DNA of 64,000 bases, taken from contig JAHHHV010000085.1 of NCBI GenBank assembly GCA_019359155.1, positions 21,208 to 85,207 on the forward strand, read 5' to 3'. Numbering within the stretch: position 1 is the stretch's first letter; every line of letters begins with the position of its first letter. Origin of the DNA: Pegethrix bostrychoides GSE-TBD4-15B (GTDB lineage Bacteria; Cyanobacteriota; Cyanobacteriia; Elainellales; Elainellaceae). Below are positions 8,286 through 16,896 of the stretch, piece after piece. A program made the translations under genes and the position numbers. Below the pieces are notes generated by a model. That model did no database searches. It saw only the letters and a program-made list of their open reading frames with translations, and was not told the origin of the DNA.

Positions 8286-11009
8286 TCAGCACTGCGTCAA
8301 GTTGCGCCGTTTCTGGCTGGTTTCTGGCGGTAGCGTCGTCCCACCAATGAGCATGGCAGCAATTTTGCTAGCTTCAACAGGCCGAGAAAACAGAAATCCT
8401 TGGATTTGCTCACAGCCAATCTGCCGCAGCAGCTGGAGCTGGGTTGCGGTCTCGACTCCTTCTGCCACAGTCGTCATCCCCAGCTTATGCGCTAGAACCA
8501 CAATTGCCTCCACAATTTCTAGGTTATCTTGAGTCGGCTGTAGCCGTTGAATAAAGGAACGATCAATTTTTAACGTGTCGATTGGGAAACGGTGTAGATA
8601 ACTCAGCGAAGAATAGCCCGTACCAAAGTCATCAATGCTGAGCTGAACACCAAATTGCTTGATCCGCCTAAGTTTTGCCTTGGTTGCTTCACCAGTATTT
8701 ATAAAAATGCTCTCGGTAATTTCCAGCTTCAGGTTTTCAGGAGAGAGTCCTGTACGTGCAAGCGTTTGCTCCAGAGATTCTAGAAAATCGGCCTGAAAGA
8801 ACTGCCGACTCGAGAGATTGACGCTTAGAGTTAGAGCGGCACAGCCTGCAAACTGCTGCTGCCAGCGCTGCATTTGAACGCAAGCCTGATGCAGCACCCA
8901 TTCGCCCAAGCGCACAATCAGTCCAGTTTCTTCGGCAATCGGAATAAATTCGGCGGGCGAAACCCAGCCCTGCGTCGGATGATGCCAGCGCAGCAGCGCC
9001 TCAAATCCGGCAATTCGGCAGCTGTGAATCTCGATGATGGGCTGGTAGTAGATCTTCAGCTCTTGCTGCTCAATGGCTCGCCGCAGGTCGGTTTCGAGCT
9101 GAAGTCGGGTAACGGCCTGCGTATGCATCACTGCATCAAACAGCTCGTAGCTAGCCTTGCCGTTGGCTTTAGCCCGATAGAGCGCAATATCGGCATTCCG
9201 CAAGAAGCTCTCCGGCTGCGCGCCGCCATTCGTGCTAATGACAATGCCAATGCTGGTGCTGATAAACACCTCGTTGCCGCTGATGTTAAACGGCTTTTGC
9301 AACTCATGAGAAATTTGGTTGGCGAGCTGCGTTGCATCTTGAATATCCTGGATCGGATCCAGCAGAATCACGAATTCATCGCCGCCAAATCGAGCGATCA
9401 CGTTGTTGTCAGCGAGCCGATCTGCTATGGCTTGATGTTTTATGACAATAGCCTGAAGCCGTTGGGTGACAGCAACCAACAGCTGATCGCCAATCAGATG
9501 TCCCAAACTGTCGTTGACCAGCTTGAAATAGTCTAGATCGAGAAACAGTATGGCGAAGCAATAGCTGCTCTGTTGGCTGGCCTGTTGGCCGATCTGTTGG
9601 CTGCTCTGTTGACTGCTCCAGTCGCTGCTCCAGTCAGAGCTTTGGCTCAAGAAATAATCGCGGCGAGCAATTGCCTCGCGGAGCTGTAGCCGGAAGGCTG
9701 TTTGATTCAGCAGACCCGTGAGCGGATCGTGATGGGCGTTGTATTGCAGGGCGTTGAACGAGAGCTGAAGCTGTTCAGCCATATGGTTAAATGCTCCGGC
9801 CAGCAGGGCGAGTTCACCGAATCGGGACGGCGGCAAATGCTGATTCCAGTGACCTTTGGAGAGGGCATCTGCCGCTGAGATCACGCCTGAGATTGGCCGA
9901 ACTAGACGCTGAGCTGTCCAGAGGCCAATCAAGGTAGAAACTGCTAGCGCCCCCAAACAGAGCCAGACCGTGGTGCGGGTGTTGGCGTTGATCGTTTCCA
10001 TAAAATCTGCCTCTGGCACCGTCACGACCACGAGCCAATCCAAACCCTGCTGATCTTGAAACGGCATCACCTGCAAAAACTGCCGCTCACCTGCCAGCTC
10101 AAACTCAAGCTGCTGAGGCGCGTTAATTTGATCAAGCCGCCGAAATGTCTGGCCGAGGAACTGAGCAGTCTGACTCACGAGTAGATCGCTAGACTGGGTA
10201 GCCAATAGCCTTTCTGGCTCTTGCGTTTTGGGGTCAAGCCGAAAGGGCTGCTGAGGCGTTGAGGTGGCGACAAGCGTGCCGTTTCGCTCAATGATGAAGG
10301 TCTGTCCGGTTTTGCCAACGTGAATTTCCGACAGAAATTCGCTGATGCTGGTCAATGTCAGCTCTGCATCCGCCACGCCCAGCAGCTGCCCCTGCGCGTC
10401 ATAGAAGGGCTGATCAGCAGAAATCACTAGCCGCTGCGGATTAATCGTCACGTAGGGTTCTTGCCAGACTGACCGACCGGCCTTGACTGCCGTCTGATAC
10501 CAGGGTCGCCGCCGATGATCGTATTTGGCATCAACGGTTTGTGAAACAATCTGGTCTTGGGCATCTAGGATGCTGTCTGTGAGGCCACCTTCCGGGTTCC
10601 AGAGGCTGAGAATGCGTCGCCCCTCTTCGTCGTAGGCAATGCCTGCATAGCTCGGCGTTTCGGTGGCGAGCGTGATGCCGCTGAGCTGGCTAAACTGCCG
10701 GAGTTGAGCGGCCAGCTGCTGTTGAATGAGCTTCTGGTTGTCTAGATCTAGCATCCCCAGCCGCAGCGCATCGACGTTAACCTGATTGACTAGGGGCGCA
10801 ATTCGGAGATGGTCGCTGAGCTTTTGCTGAATCCGGGCGGCCACTTCGTTGCGGAGCTGGCTGGCCAGATCGTTCACGGCTTTCTGGCCGTTTCGCAGCG
10901 AAATCCAGCCCGTCAGGCTGACGACAACAAAGATCTGCATCACAAAAGGCACCACCAGCAAAAAGCTGAGGGGCAGGTTGCGGATTGAAACTCCACGGTT
11001 GTTTGGCAT
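8286..11009 (-). CDS. Cache-HAMP-GGDEF-EAL cyclic-di-GMP protein
   Basis: A 907-residue membrane protein. It has TM1 (about 12-32), a double Cache sensor (about 40-335; DHRRRPWYQTA is typical of dCache domains that bind small ligands), TM2 (about 345-368), HAMP (about 370-425), GGDEF (about 430-600) and EAL (about 650-890). GGDEF is intact (FGGDEF, about residue 541), and the EAL motif is intact (FEALLRW, about 670), as are DDFGTGYSSL and EITES. No RxxD is found at the usual inhibitory spacing. A Ser/Gln/Trp-rich low-complexity insert lies inside the GGDEF domain (about residues 452-483), unlike normal family members. It follows the other GGDEF-EAL gene's orientation, separated by 228 bases. 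Confidence 0.9.
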   Translation of the reverse strand: MPNNRGVSIRNLPLSFLLVVPFVMQIFVVVSLTGWISLRNGQKAVNDLASQLRNEVAARIQQKLSDHLRIAPLVNQVNVDALRLGMLDLDNQKLIQQQLAAQLRQFSQLSGITLATETPSYAGIAYDEEGRRILSLWNPEGGLTDSILDAQDQIVSQTVDAKYDHRRRPWYQTAVKAGRSVWQEPYVTINPQRLVISADQPFYDAQGQLLGVADAELTLTSISEFLSEIHVGKTGQTFIIERNGTLVATSTPQQPFRLDPKTQEPERLLATQSSDLLVSQTAQFLGQTFRRLDQINAPQQLEFELAGERQFLQVMPFQDQQGLDWLVVVTVPEADFMETINANTRTTVWLCLGALAVSTLIGLWTAQRLVRPISGVISAADALSKGHWNQHLPPSRFGELALLAGAFNHMAEQLQLSFNALQYNAHHDPLTGLLNQTAFRLQLREAIARRDYFLSQSSDWSSDWSSQQSSQQIGQQASQQSSYCFAILFLDLDYFKLVNDSLGHLIGDQLLVAVTQRLQAIVIKHQAIADRLADNNVIARFGGDEFVILLDPIQDIQDATQLANQISHELQKPFNISGNEVFISTSIGIVISTNGGAQPESFLRNADIALYRAKANGKASYELFDAVMHTQAVTRLQLETDLRRAIEQQELKIYYQPIIEIHSCRIAGFEALLRWHHPTQGWVSPAEFIPIAEETGLIVRLGEWVLHQACVQMQRWQQQFAGCAALTLSVNLSSRQFFQADFLESLEQTLARTGLSPENLKLEITESIFINTGEATKAKLRRIKQFGVQLSIDDFGTGYSSLSYLHRFPIDTLKIDRSFIQRLQPTQDNLEIVEAIVVLAHKLGMTTVAEGVETATQLQLLRQIGCEQIQGFLFSRPVEASKIAAMLIGGTTLPPETSQKRRNLTQC

Positions 11010-11394
11010 GTAAGGTTGAGAGGAGCGCAGGAACCTGATGACTTGTTCAAGTCATCGCATCAAGTCATCAGCCCTAGCCTGGTAAATAGCCGACCAGAGA
11101 ACAGCGAAAAACCACAGATCAGCGCCGCTGAGCGACACTCAGCGGCGGATGAATCTAGCTACCGACCGAGTAAATTGGTCTAGCTTAGCTCAGTATACAC
11201 ACGGGGATTGCCAATCCAGTCAGATGCATCGCCAGTGCAAATTCATACTGATACTCGAAGATACTAAAAAATTAGTGGAAAACTCGGGGGGAGTGGAGCG
11301 CTGTCCACTGGCTAAAGTTGATTTTAAGCCAGTCTACCTCTCTAGCGTTCAATGGCATTTCTGTAGCGCTGAAGTTTCTACTGAGCTGAAGTTT
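11010..11394. other. Gene-poor intergenic stretch
   Basis: These 385 bases between the GGDEF-EAL gene and the next minus-strand gene hold no convincing gene. A short plus-strand open frame here has no family resemblance and no ribosome site. The stretch ends in a 17-base tandem duplication (see 11368-11401). It presumably contains the promoter of the GGDEF-EAL gene. Confidence 0.5.
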
Positions 11395-11401
11395 CTACTG
11401 A
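11368..11401. repeat. 17-bp perfect tandem duplication at a stop codon
   Basis: The unit GCTGAAGTTTCTACTGA occurs twice back to back (11368-11384 and 11385-11401). The second copy contains the stop codon of the minus-strand gene at 11395, so the duplication lies at the very 3' end of that gene. Confidence 0.9.
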
Positions 11402-11841
11402 GATGCCAAATCACCTGACTGCAGAGTTTGCCAGTCTTGCCGAAGATGCTCGCCCCATTTTTCGGCTAACTCTAGATCCGTAAAGGGAATCTGCATAGCC
11501 CCATCGTGAAGCTGAAGTTCGAGCGCAATCGGCTGATTGCCCGCCTTGATTGCTGCTGTAGAGTCTCCTAGCCCAATCGCTTGGCCGCCGAGCCGCAGCC
11601 GAATTGCCTCCACCTGACTCAGCGTCACCGACTGGAGTTCGACTGGCCCGCGTCGCGTCGGCTTACCCCAGACCAAATCGCCGCCCTTTTGACCCAGAGC
11701 CGCATAGATGTCGTACTTGGCGTGGTCAAACGGCTCTGCCCAGATCCGGTAGGCTTCTAGCTTTTGATATTCGTTCCAGCCCGCCCAGGCCAGCCAGCAA
11801 AATACGCCCAGCAGCGGTAGCCAGAGCAATCCTCTTGTCAT
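11395..11841 (-). CDS. Hypothetical membrane-anchored protein
   Basis: A 148-residue protein with one N-terminal hydrophobic segment (about residues 4-20) and a soluble remainder of mixed alpha/beta composition, likely facing the periplasm or lumen. No domain is recognised. It is a single gene, divergent from the ferrochelatase-like gene at 11993, with about 150 bases between. The regular amino acid composition and lack of rare residues argue that it is a real gene; the function is unknown. Confidence 0.6.
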   Translation of the reverse strand: MTRGLLWLPLLGVFCWLAWAGWNEYQKLEAYRIWAEPFDHAKYDIYAALGQKGGDLVWGKPTRRGPVELQSVTLSQVEAIRLRLGGQAIGLGDSTAAIKAGNQPIALELQLHDGAMQIPFTDLELAEKWGEHLRQDWQTLQSGDLASQ

Positions 11842-11992
11842 AAAATTTGAGTCGGTTTCAAACTATCTATTTGCACTCTATCGCCTAGTCTCAGCCTTTT
11901 TACAGATCAAGACAGATTTTTGTCATCTCCTAGCTATCCCCTGGAGGGGGATGTTACCCTAAGTTCATGAGAAGGTTCACAATATTGCAGAG

Positions 11993-13201
11993 GTGCCCGT
12001 GGTTGCAACTCCCGAAAAACAACAGCTAGCAGGCGCTCAAACGCCTGATTCGCCTCAGTCTGCCCCGTCAGAGCGGATTGCCGTTTTGCTGATGGGCTAC
12101 GGCGAAGTCGAAAGCTACGAAGACTTTGCTAACTATAACGAGCAGGCGCTTAACCTGCTGACCGCCAAATTTGCCCCCGTCCCCACCTGGATCTATCCCA
12201 GTCTGGCCAAGCTGCTGGCCATGTTTGACCTGCACGAATGGCAGCATCAGCACGGCAACTTTATCTCGCCCCACAACGCTATCTTTGAACGGCAGCGGGC
12301 TGGCATCGAGCAGCACTTGCAAGAGCGCTGGGGTGAGCGAGTGCAGGTGTTCAAAGCGTTCAACTTTTGCGCGCCGTTCCTGCCGGATCAGGTGCTGGCT
12401 GAGGTCAAGGCGGCTGGCTTCGACAAGATTTTGATCTATCCGCTGCTGGTCGTAGACTCGATCTTTACCAGCGGCATTGCCGTTGAGCAGGTGAACAAGG
12501 CACTCACCGCCATGTCCGGTGAATCTGAGCATTGGGTAAAGGGGCTACGCTATATTCCCTCGTTCTTTGACCGTCCGGCCTATCTGGATCTGATGGCGCA
12601 GATGGTGGAGGAAAAAATTACCTCGGATCTGGCGGCAGCGCATCTGCCCTCGCAGATTGGGATTGTGCTGATGAACCACGGTTGTCCACATAAGGCCAAA
12701 GGCTTCACCTCGGGGATTGACGAAAGCCAGAAGCTCTATGATCAGGTGCGCGACCGCTTGATTGCGCGCTATCCGCTGATTTCGGTGGGCTGGCTAAATC
12801 ACCAAACGCCTTTGATCGACTGGACGCAGCCCAACGCTGATCTGGCCGCCAAAAATCTGATTGACCTAGGGGCAACGGCGCTGCTGTTCATGCCGATTGG
12901 CTTTGCCACCGAAAATCACGAGACGCTGCTGGATGTTGACCATATTATTCATGGCCTTCAGCGTAAGCGTCCGGATGTCACCTACGTTCAGATGCCCTGT
13001 GTCAACGATCGGCCTGAGTTTTTGGCAATGGCGGCAGACTGGGCAGATGCCCAAATTGCGGAGCTGCTTTCTGAGCAGGCGCTTTCAGTGAATCGAGCGC
13101 TGGCTGCACAGGGGCACAGTCACGATCACGGACATGCTCATGATCACGGGCACAGCCATGATCACGAGCACAGCCATGATCACGCTGGACATCATCACTA
13201 A
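11993..13201 (+). CDS. Ferrochelatase-like metal chelatase with His-rich C-terminal tail
   Basis: A 402-residue protein of the ferrochelatase/chelatase fold, made of two alpha/beta halves. LLMGYGEVESYEDF starts the first half, and VLMNHGCPHKAKGFTSG with FMPIGFATENHETL marks the second. The latter resembles the P-I-G-F-x-x-E-x-x-E-T-L ferrochelatase signature, with catalytic-type His and Glu. Ferrochelatase inserts iron into protoporphyrin IX at the end of haem synthesis. The usual cyanobacterial HemH carries a chlorophyll-binding-like tail; this protein instead ends in about 28 residues of alternating HxHDH repeats, a likely metal-binding tail. The start is GTG at 11993 (another GTG at 11999). 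It may be a second, divergent chelatase rather than the main HemH. A terminator follows. Confidence 0.8.
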   Translation: MPVVATPEKQQLAGAQTPDSPQSAPSERIAVLLMGYGEVESYEDFANYNEQALNLLTAKFAPVPTWIYPSLAKLLAMFDLHEWQHQHGNFISPHNAIFERQRAGIEQHLQERWGERVQVFKAFNFCAPFLPDQVLAEVKAAGFDKILIYPLLVVDSIFTSGIAVEQVNKALTAMSGESEHWVKGLRYIPSFFDRPAYLDLMAQMVEEKITSDLAAAHLPSQIGIVLMNHGCPHKAKGFTSGIDESQKLYDQVRDRLIARYPLISVGWLNHQTPLIDWTQPNADLAAKNLIDLGATALLFMPIGFATENHETLLDVDHIIHGLQRKRPDVTYVQMPCVNDRPEFLAMAADWADAQIAELLSEQALSVNRALAAQGHSHDHGHAHDHGHSHDHEHSHDHAGHHH

Positions 13202-13225
13202 GAAAGAGACTGGCGGAGAGCAGTA

Positions 13226-13268
13226 AGCGCGGGTTTGGAGAGCAATTTCCAAGCCCGCGCTAATTTTT
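13226..13268 (+). terminator. Rho-independent terminator after the chelatase-like gene
   Basis: A 14-bp stem (13226-13239 with 13248-13261; one G-T pair, GC-rich core GCGCGGG) has an 8-base loop and is followed by TTTTT at 13264-13268. It lies between the chelatase stop and the converging response regulator stop. Confidence 0.85.
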
Positions 13269-13278
13269 ACGATCCCCA

Positions 13279-14007
13279 CTAAACCAGACCAGAGCGCAGC
13301 GCCACGACCGCCGCCTGCACCCGATCATCAACTGACAGCTTGTTCATAATTGAACGCACGTGACATTTGATTGTGCTGAGGCTGAGATAGAGCGTTGCCG
13401 CAATTTCGGGGTTGCTCTTGCCCTCTACCACGAGCCGCAGCACTTCGAGTTCGCGGCCTGAGAGCGGGCTAGAACCCTGCGCCATTGGCTTCAGGTAGCC
13501 CAAGACGCGGCGAGCAATCTGCGGATCGAGATAGATAGCGCCCTCTTGGGCTGAGCTAATCGCCACCTGAAGCTGATCGAGCTTTGTGCCCTTGACGCAG
13601 TAGGCATCGGCACCGCTGGAGAGTGCGGCCATCATTTCGTGATCAGCGGTATGTGAGGTCAGCATAATCACAGGCATCTGCGGCCATTCGGCTTTGATCT
13701 GACGGGTGGCGGCAATGCCGTCGAGCTGCGGCAGGCCAATATCCATCAGCACCAAATCCGGCTGGAGCTGTCGCGCTGCTTCAACACCCGCATAGCCATC
13801 TGTGGCTTGCCCGACAATCGTAAACTGCGGATAATCTTCAAAAAACTGCTCCAAGCCAAGCTGCATCACCAGGTCATCTTCCACCACCAACAGGCGGCTG
13901 AGGCTAGATGTGGTGGAACTTGTGGCCGAACTGAGGTGTGAACTAGAGGTCAGATTAGAGGCCAGACTCGGAATCAAATCTGGCTTGGACGCAGATTGAG
14001 TCAACAT
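13279..14007 (-). CDS. NarL/LuxR-family response regulator
   Basis: A 242-residue two-domain regulator. Its receiver (about residues 48-165) has the acidic pair VVEDD, phospho-accepting Asp in LMDIGLP (about residue 87 from the start), Thr/Ser in MLTSH and Lys in CVKG. Its DNA-binding helix-turn-helix of LuxR type (about 175-240) shows LSGRELEVLRLV, SNPEIA and SLSTIKCHV. The first 45 residues are Ser/Thr-rich. The ATG at 14007 is preceded by GGAGGT at 5 bases, so it is chosen over the upstream ATG at 14055. It is divergent from the histidine kinase at 14346 and is its likely partner. Three 12-bp direct repeats lie between the two genes. Confidence 0.9.
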   Translation of the reverse strand: MLTQSASKPDLIPSLASNLTSSSHLSSATSSTTSSLSRLLVVEDDLVMQLGLEQFFEDYPQFTIVGQATDGYAGVEAARQLQPDLVLMDIGLPQLDGIAATRQIKAEWPQMPVIMLTSHTADHEMMAALSSGADAYCVKGTKLDQLQVAISSAQEGAIYLDPQIARRVLGYLKPMAQGSSPLSGRELEVLRLVVEGKSNPEIAATLYLSLSTIKCHVRSIMNKLSVDDRVQAAVVALRSGLV

Positions 14008-14345
14008 GGTTATACCTCCATGCGTCAGAGATTCAGGCGCTGCACAACCGCCCAAACCTCACTGTATGTCAGACGCTATAGCAGAATGGCAGCTCAGTCT
14101 TCACCCGATTGGATAGTTTAGGCTGCCTGAGATTTGCCCTGAGATTTGCCCTGAGATTTGCAGGGCGATCAAAGTGACCAACTGGGTGAAGACGGCTTTG
14201 AACGCGGCTGCTAGATTGGCCTACAAACGCTCCGTCTGACGGTTTCTCTGAGGGTAGGTTGAGTCAATCTTCTTGCCCTCTTCCCCTTCAATCTGGTTAA
14301 TCTGGCAGCTAATTCAGCATTTCTACTATTCTGCGAGGCAATCCT
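14008..14345. promoter_or_regulatory. Shared intergenic region of a divergent two-component pair
   Basis: These 338 bases hold the two divergent promoters of the regulator and the kinase. No gene is seen. The one distinctive element is the triple direct repeat at 14127-14161. Confidence 0.55.
14127..14161. repeat. Three 12-bp direct repeats (CTGAGATTTGCC)
   Basis: Two full copies of CTGAGATTTGCC (14127-14138, 14139-14150) are followed by an 11-base third copy (14151-14161). The period of 12 bases is close to one helical turn, as in some iterated operators. Binding by the adjacent NarL-type regulator is a guess. Confidence 0.85.
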
Positions 14346-15839
14346 ATGGCGGCAGGGGGCAAAGCAGGGAGTGAAGCAGGGGGAGTGCTCAATAAGCTGC
14401 GCCAACAGCAAACCGGGCTGTGGAAGCACCTCGTGCAAAAAATTGAGCAATGCTGGCCGCAGCAGGTCGAATCTGCCGACTACCGGGCTTGGCGGCATCA
14501 GTTTTTGTCAGAGCGGCTACGGCTCTGCTTTTGGATTGCTGTACCCTGTTTTATGACCTTTGTGCTGCGAGACAGCTACGAGCTGTTTCTGTATCCCGAG
14601 CAGTTTAACCAAAAGATCGTAGAGGATTTCGGCAGTTCTAATCTGGTCAATCAGCTGCGCTATCTGACAATCGTTGGCAATGCGGTGGTAGGACTGCTGC
14701 TCATCGCCTGTCTGCTGCTGCGCCGGACGCTTTGGGGTCAACGCCATCCGGGGCTGCTATTTCTCGGCTTCTCCTGGTCGATGACGGTGGTTCCGCAAAT
14801 CATTGGCACATATTTTCAGATCCCGGATTCGGGTGGCGGCGGCTGGTTCTTGGTGTTTCTGGTGCAGGCAACGCTGATGCCTGTGCGCTGGCGGCTGCAT
14901 TTGCTCTCGCAGCTCGGCACGATGGCCTATTTTATCGGCATTAATTCCCTGCTGGGTCTGACGGCAATTGAAGGCCAGTCAATCTATAGCAGCGGCATTT
15001 TTATTCTGCTGTTTTGGTTTTGCTTTATTTGCGATCTGGCGGTGTATCTCTATGAGCGGCTACAGCGCAACGAGTTTCAGTCTCGGCGGGAGCTGCGCTT
15101 GTTTCTGCATACGGTTTCGCATGACTTGAAAACGCCAGTCATGGGCACGGCGATTGTGCTGCAAAATCTGCTGAAGAAGACGGAGGACGAGCAAATTTCG
15201 GTGAATCGACAGGTACTAGAGCGCTTGTTGCAGGGCAGCGAACGCCAGTTAGACCTAATTCATTCGCTCTTGGAAGCCCATACTGCCGAAGTTCAGGAGC
15301 TAGTGCTGCACCGTCAGCCCACCGATCTGCGCCAGTTAGTCAGCACTGTTTTGGCGGACTTAGAGCCAGCCTTGCTCAAAAACCAAATTCAGCTCCATCA
15401 CCAAATTGCCGCAGATCTGCCCAAAATTGACGTTGACCCTACCCAGCTCTGGCGCGTTTACAGCAACCTAATCACCAACGCTGTCAAGCATAATCCGCAC
15501 GGCATTGAAATCACGCTGCGCGCCGAGCTACTCGACAAACGCTGGCTCCCCAGACTGCCGAGACTCGCTCGCTCGCGCCAGTGGCTCTGCTGCTACGTCA
15601 GCGATAGCGGTGTGGGGATTCCGCCCGCCCAGCACAGTCGGCTGTTTGAACTCTATGCGCGGGGCAGCAGCGCGCGCTATATGCCCGGTCTCGGTTTGGG
15701 TCTCTATCTCTGTCGGCAAATTATCACGGCACATCAGGGCGAAATCGGGATTGCCGACTGCGAGACGGGCGCAACCTTCTGGTTTTTGCTGCCCTTGGCC
15801 GAGGGTTCTGCCCCCGCCGCAGCCCCAGCCGCAGAATAA
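14346..15839 (+). CDS. Membrane sensor histidine kinase
   Basis: A 497-residue kinase. The N-terminal half (about residues 55-240) has about six hydrophobic segments and no recognised ligand domain. The kinase core starts with the H-box HTVSHDLKTP (His about residue 259). It continues with the N-box NLITNAVKHN (about 374), G1 DSGVGIP and G2 GLGLGLYLC. It should autophosphorylate and pass phosphate to a regulator, most likely the divergent NarL-type protein at 13279-14007. The ATG at 14346 lacks a strong ribosome site. The C-terminus is Ala/Pro-rich. What it senses is unknown. Confidence 0.9.
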   Translation: MAAGGKAGSEAGGVLNKLRQQQTGLWKHLVQKIEQCWPQQVESADYRAWRHQFLSERLRLCFWIAVPCFMTFVLRDSYELFLYPEQFNQKIVEDFGSSNLVNQLRYLTIVGNAVVGLLLIACLLLRRTLWGQRHPGLLFLGFSWSMTVVPQIIGTYFQIPDSGGGGWFLVFLVQATLMPVRWRLHLLSQLGTMAYFIGINSLLGLTAIEGQSIYSSGIFILLFWFCFICDLAVYLYERLQRNEFQSRRELRLFLHTVSHDLKTPVMGTAIVLQNLLKKTEDEQISVNRQVLERLLQGSERQLDLIHSLLEAHTAEVQELVLHRQPTDLRQLVSTVLADLEPALLKNQIQLHHQIAADLPKIDVDPTQLWRVYSNLITNAVKHNPHGIEITLRAELLDKRWLPRLPRLARSRQWLCCYVSDSGVGIPPAQHSRLFELYARGSSARYMPGLGLGLYLCRQIITAHQGEIGIADCETGATFWFLLPLAEGSAPAAAPAAE

Positions 15840-15887
15840 TTTCGCTGGAGCCGCTATTCTGGAGTTGGATCTTTTACCAGAACTACC

Positions 15888-16889
15888 ATGACTCGCGAGC
15901 TGATCCGGCAGAGCGACCTGATCAACCAACTTGTCCTCGACCGCAGCACGATGGAAGAGCTAGGGCGGGTGGATTTGCTCTGGAGCTATCCGCCGTCGCA
16001 TCGGGTGCTGGGGTTTATCTGCAAGTCGGGCTTCTTGGGCAACCAAAAGTCGGCTTTTCAGCTCGGCCAGATTGGGGCAATCGGAGTCAGTGGCTTGCTG
16101 ATGCAAGGCCAGCCCGAAAAAACTACCGTAGAGCGAGTGCGGCGGCTGGAGTCGCTGATTGACCACGAAATTTGGAGCGAGGACGGCAACCGAATTGGCC
16201 GGATTGTAGACTGCCTGTTTCTGCTGCAAACGGGCGAAATTACCCAGTATCTGTTTGTCTCTAGCGGCTGGACGGGCGTGCTGGGCGAATTCTATCAGCT
16301 GCCGCCCAGCCAGATTCTTGGCTTTGGCAAGCAGCGCGTTCGAGTGGCCGAAGCTGAATTTGAACTCTATCAGCCCAGCCTGTCGCAAAAGCTTTCCCAG
16401 AGCTTGAGCCAGCGGGCTGAAGTGACCGCCGAGCAGGCCAAAGTGCAGTTGCAGCAGGCCAAAGTCAAGGCACAGCAACTATCGCAACAGCTCACTCAGA
16501 AGGCGCAGGTACTCAAAGCCCAGGTGAGCGAGACAACGCAGGTGTTGCTGGAGCAGGTTGAGTCTGGGTTTGAGACCATTTCTACGCAGGTTGAAGAAGC
16601 GTTTGAGTCGATTGAAGCTCCTGCTCGCCCAGACTTCCGCTCGCTGCATCAAGAGAATCTTGAGCCAACCTCGGATCAGTCTCCTGTCAGGAATCTAGAT
16701 TGCGAGCTGGAGGATATTTGGGGCGATGACTGGGAGGCTGATCAGGCCGTTGCCCCAAAACCTGTCGTGCTTCAGTCTGACTCGCCCGAACCGGTTGTGC
16801 CTCAGCCAGAAAGCCAGCGCTCAGCCCAACCCGACAATCTTGAAAACCTGGAAGATAAAAACCTGGAAGATGACGAGCCTTGGATTTAG
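15888..16889 (+). CDS. PRC-barrel domain protein with coiled-coil C-terminal half
   Basis: A 333-residue protein. Two PRC-barrel-type modules (about residues 1-75 and 80-160; segments RRLESLIDHEIWSEDGNRIGRIVDC and YLFVSSG, the latter at the strand end) are followed by a long Gln/Ala-rich helical stretch (about 165-235), probably a coiled coil, and an acidic tail. PRC barrels occur in ribosome maturation and photosystem proteins and serve as protein-binding modules. It starts 48 bases after the kinase stop and may share its transcript. The specific role is unknown. Confidence 0.8.
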   Translation: MTRELIRQSDLINQLVLDRSTMEELGRVDLLWSYPPSHRVLGFICKSGFLGNQKSAFQLGQIGAIGVSGLLMQGQPEKTTVERVRRLESLIDHEIWSEDGNRIGRIVDCLFLLQTGEITQYLFVSSGWTGVLGEFYQLPPSQILGFGKQRVRVAEAEFELYQPSLSQKLSQSLSQRAEVTAEQAKVQLQQAKVKAQQLSQQLTQKAQVLKAQVSETTQVLLEQVESGFETISTQVEEAFESIEAPARPDFRSLHQENLEPTSDQSPVRNLDCELEDIWGDDWEADQAVAPKPVVLQSDSPEPVVPQPESQRSAQPDNLENLEDKNLEDDEPWI

Positions 16890-16896
16890 CGCCTGT

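Noticed and set aside
11149..11418. Plus-strand 89-codon open frame
   Set aside because: No ribosome site, no family resemblance, and it overlaps a better gene and a tandem repeat.
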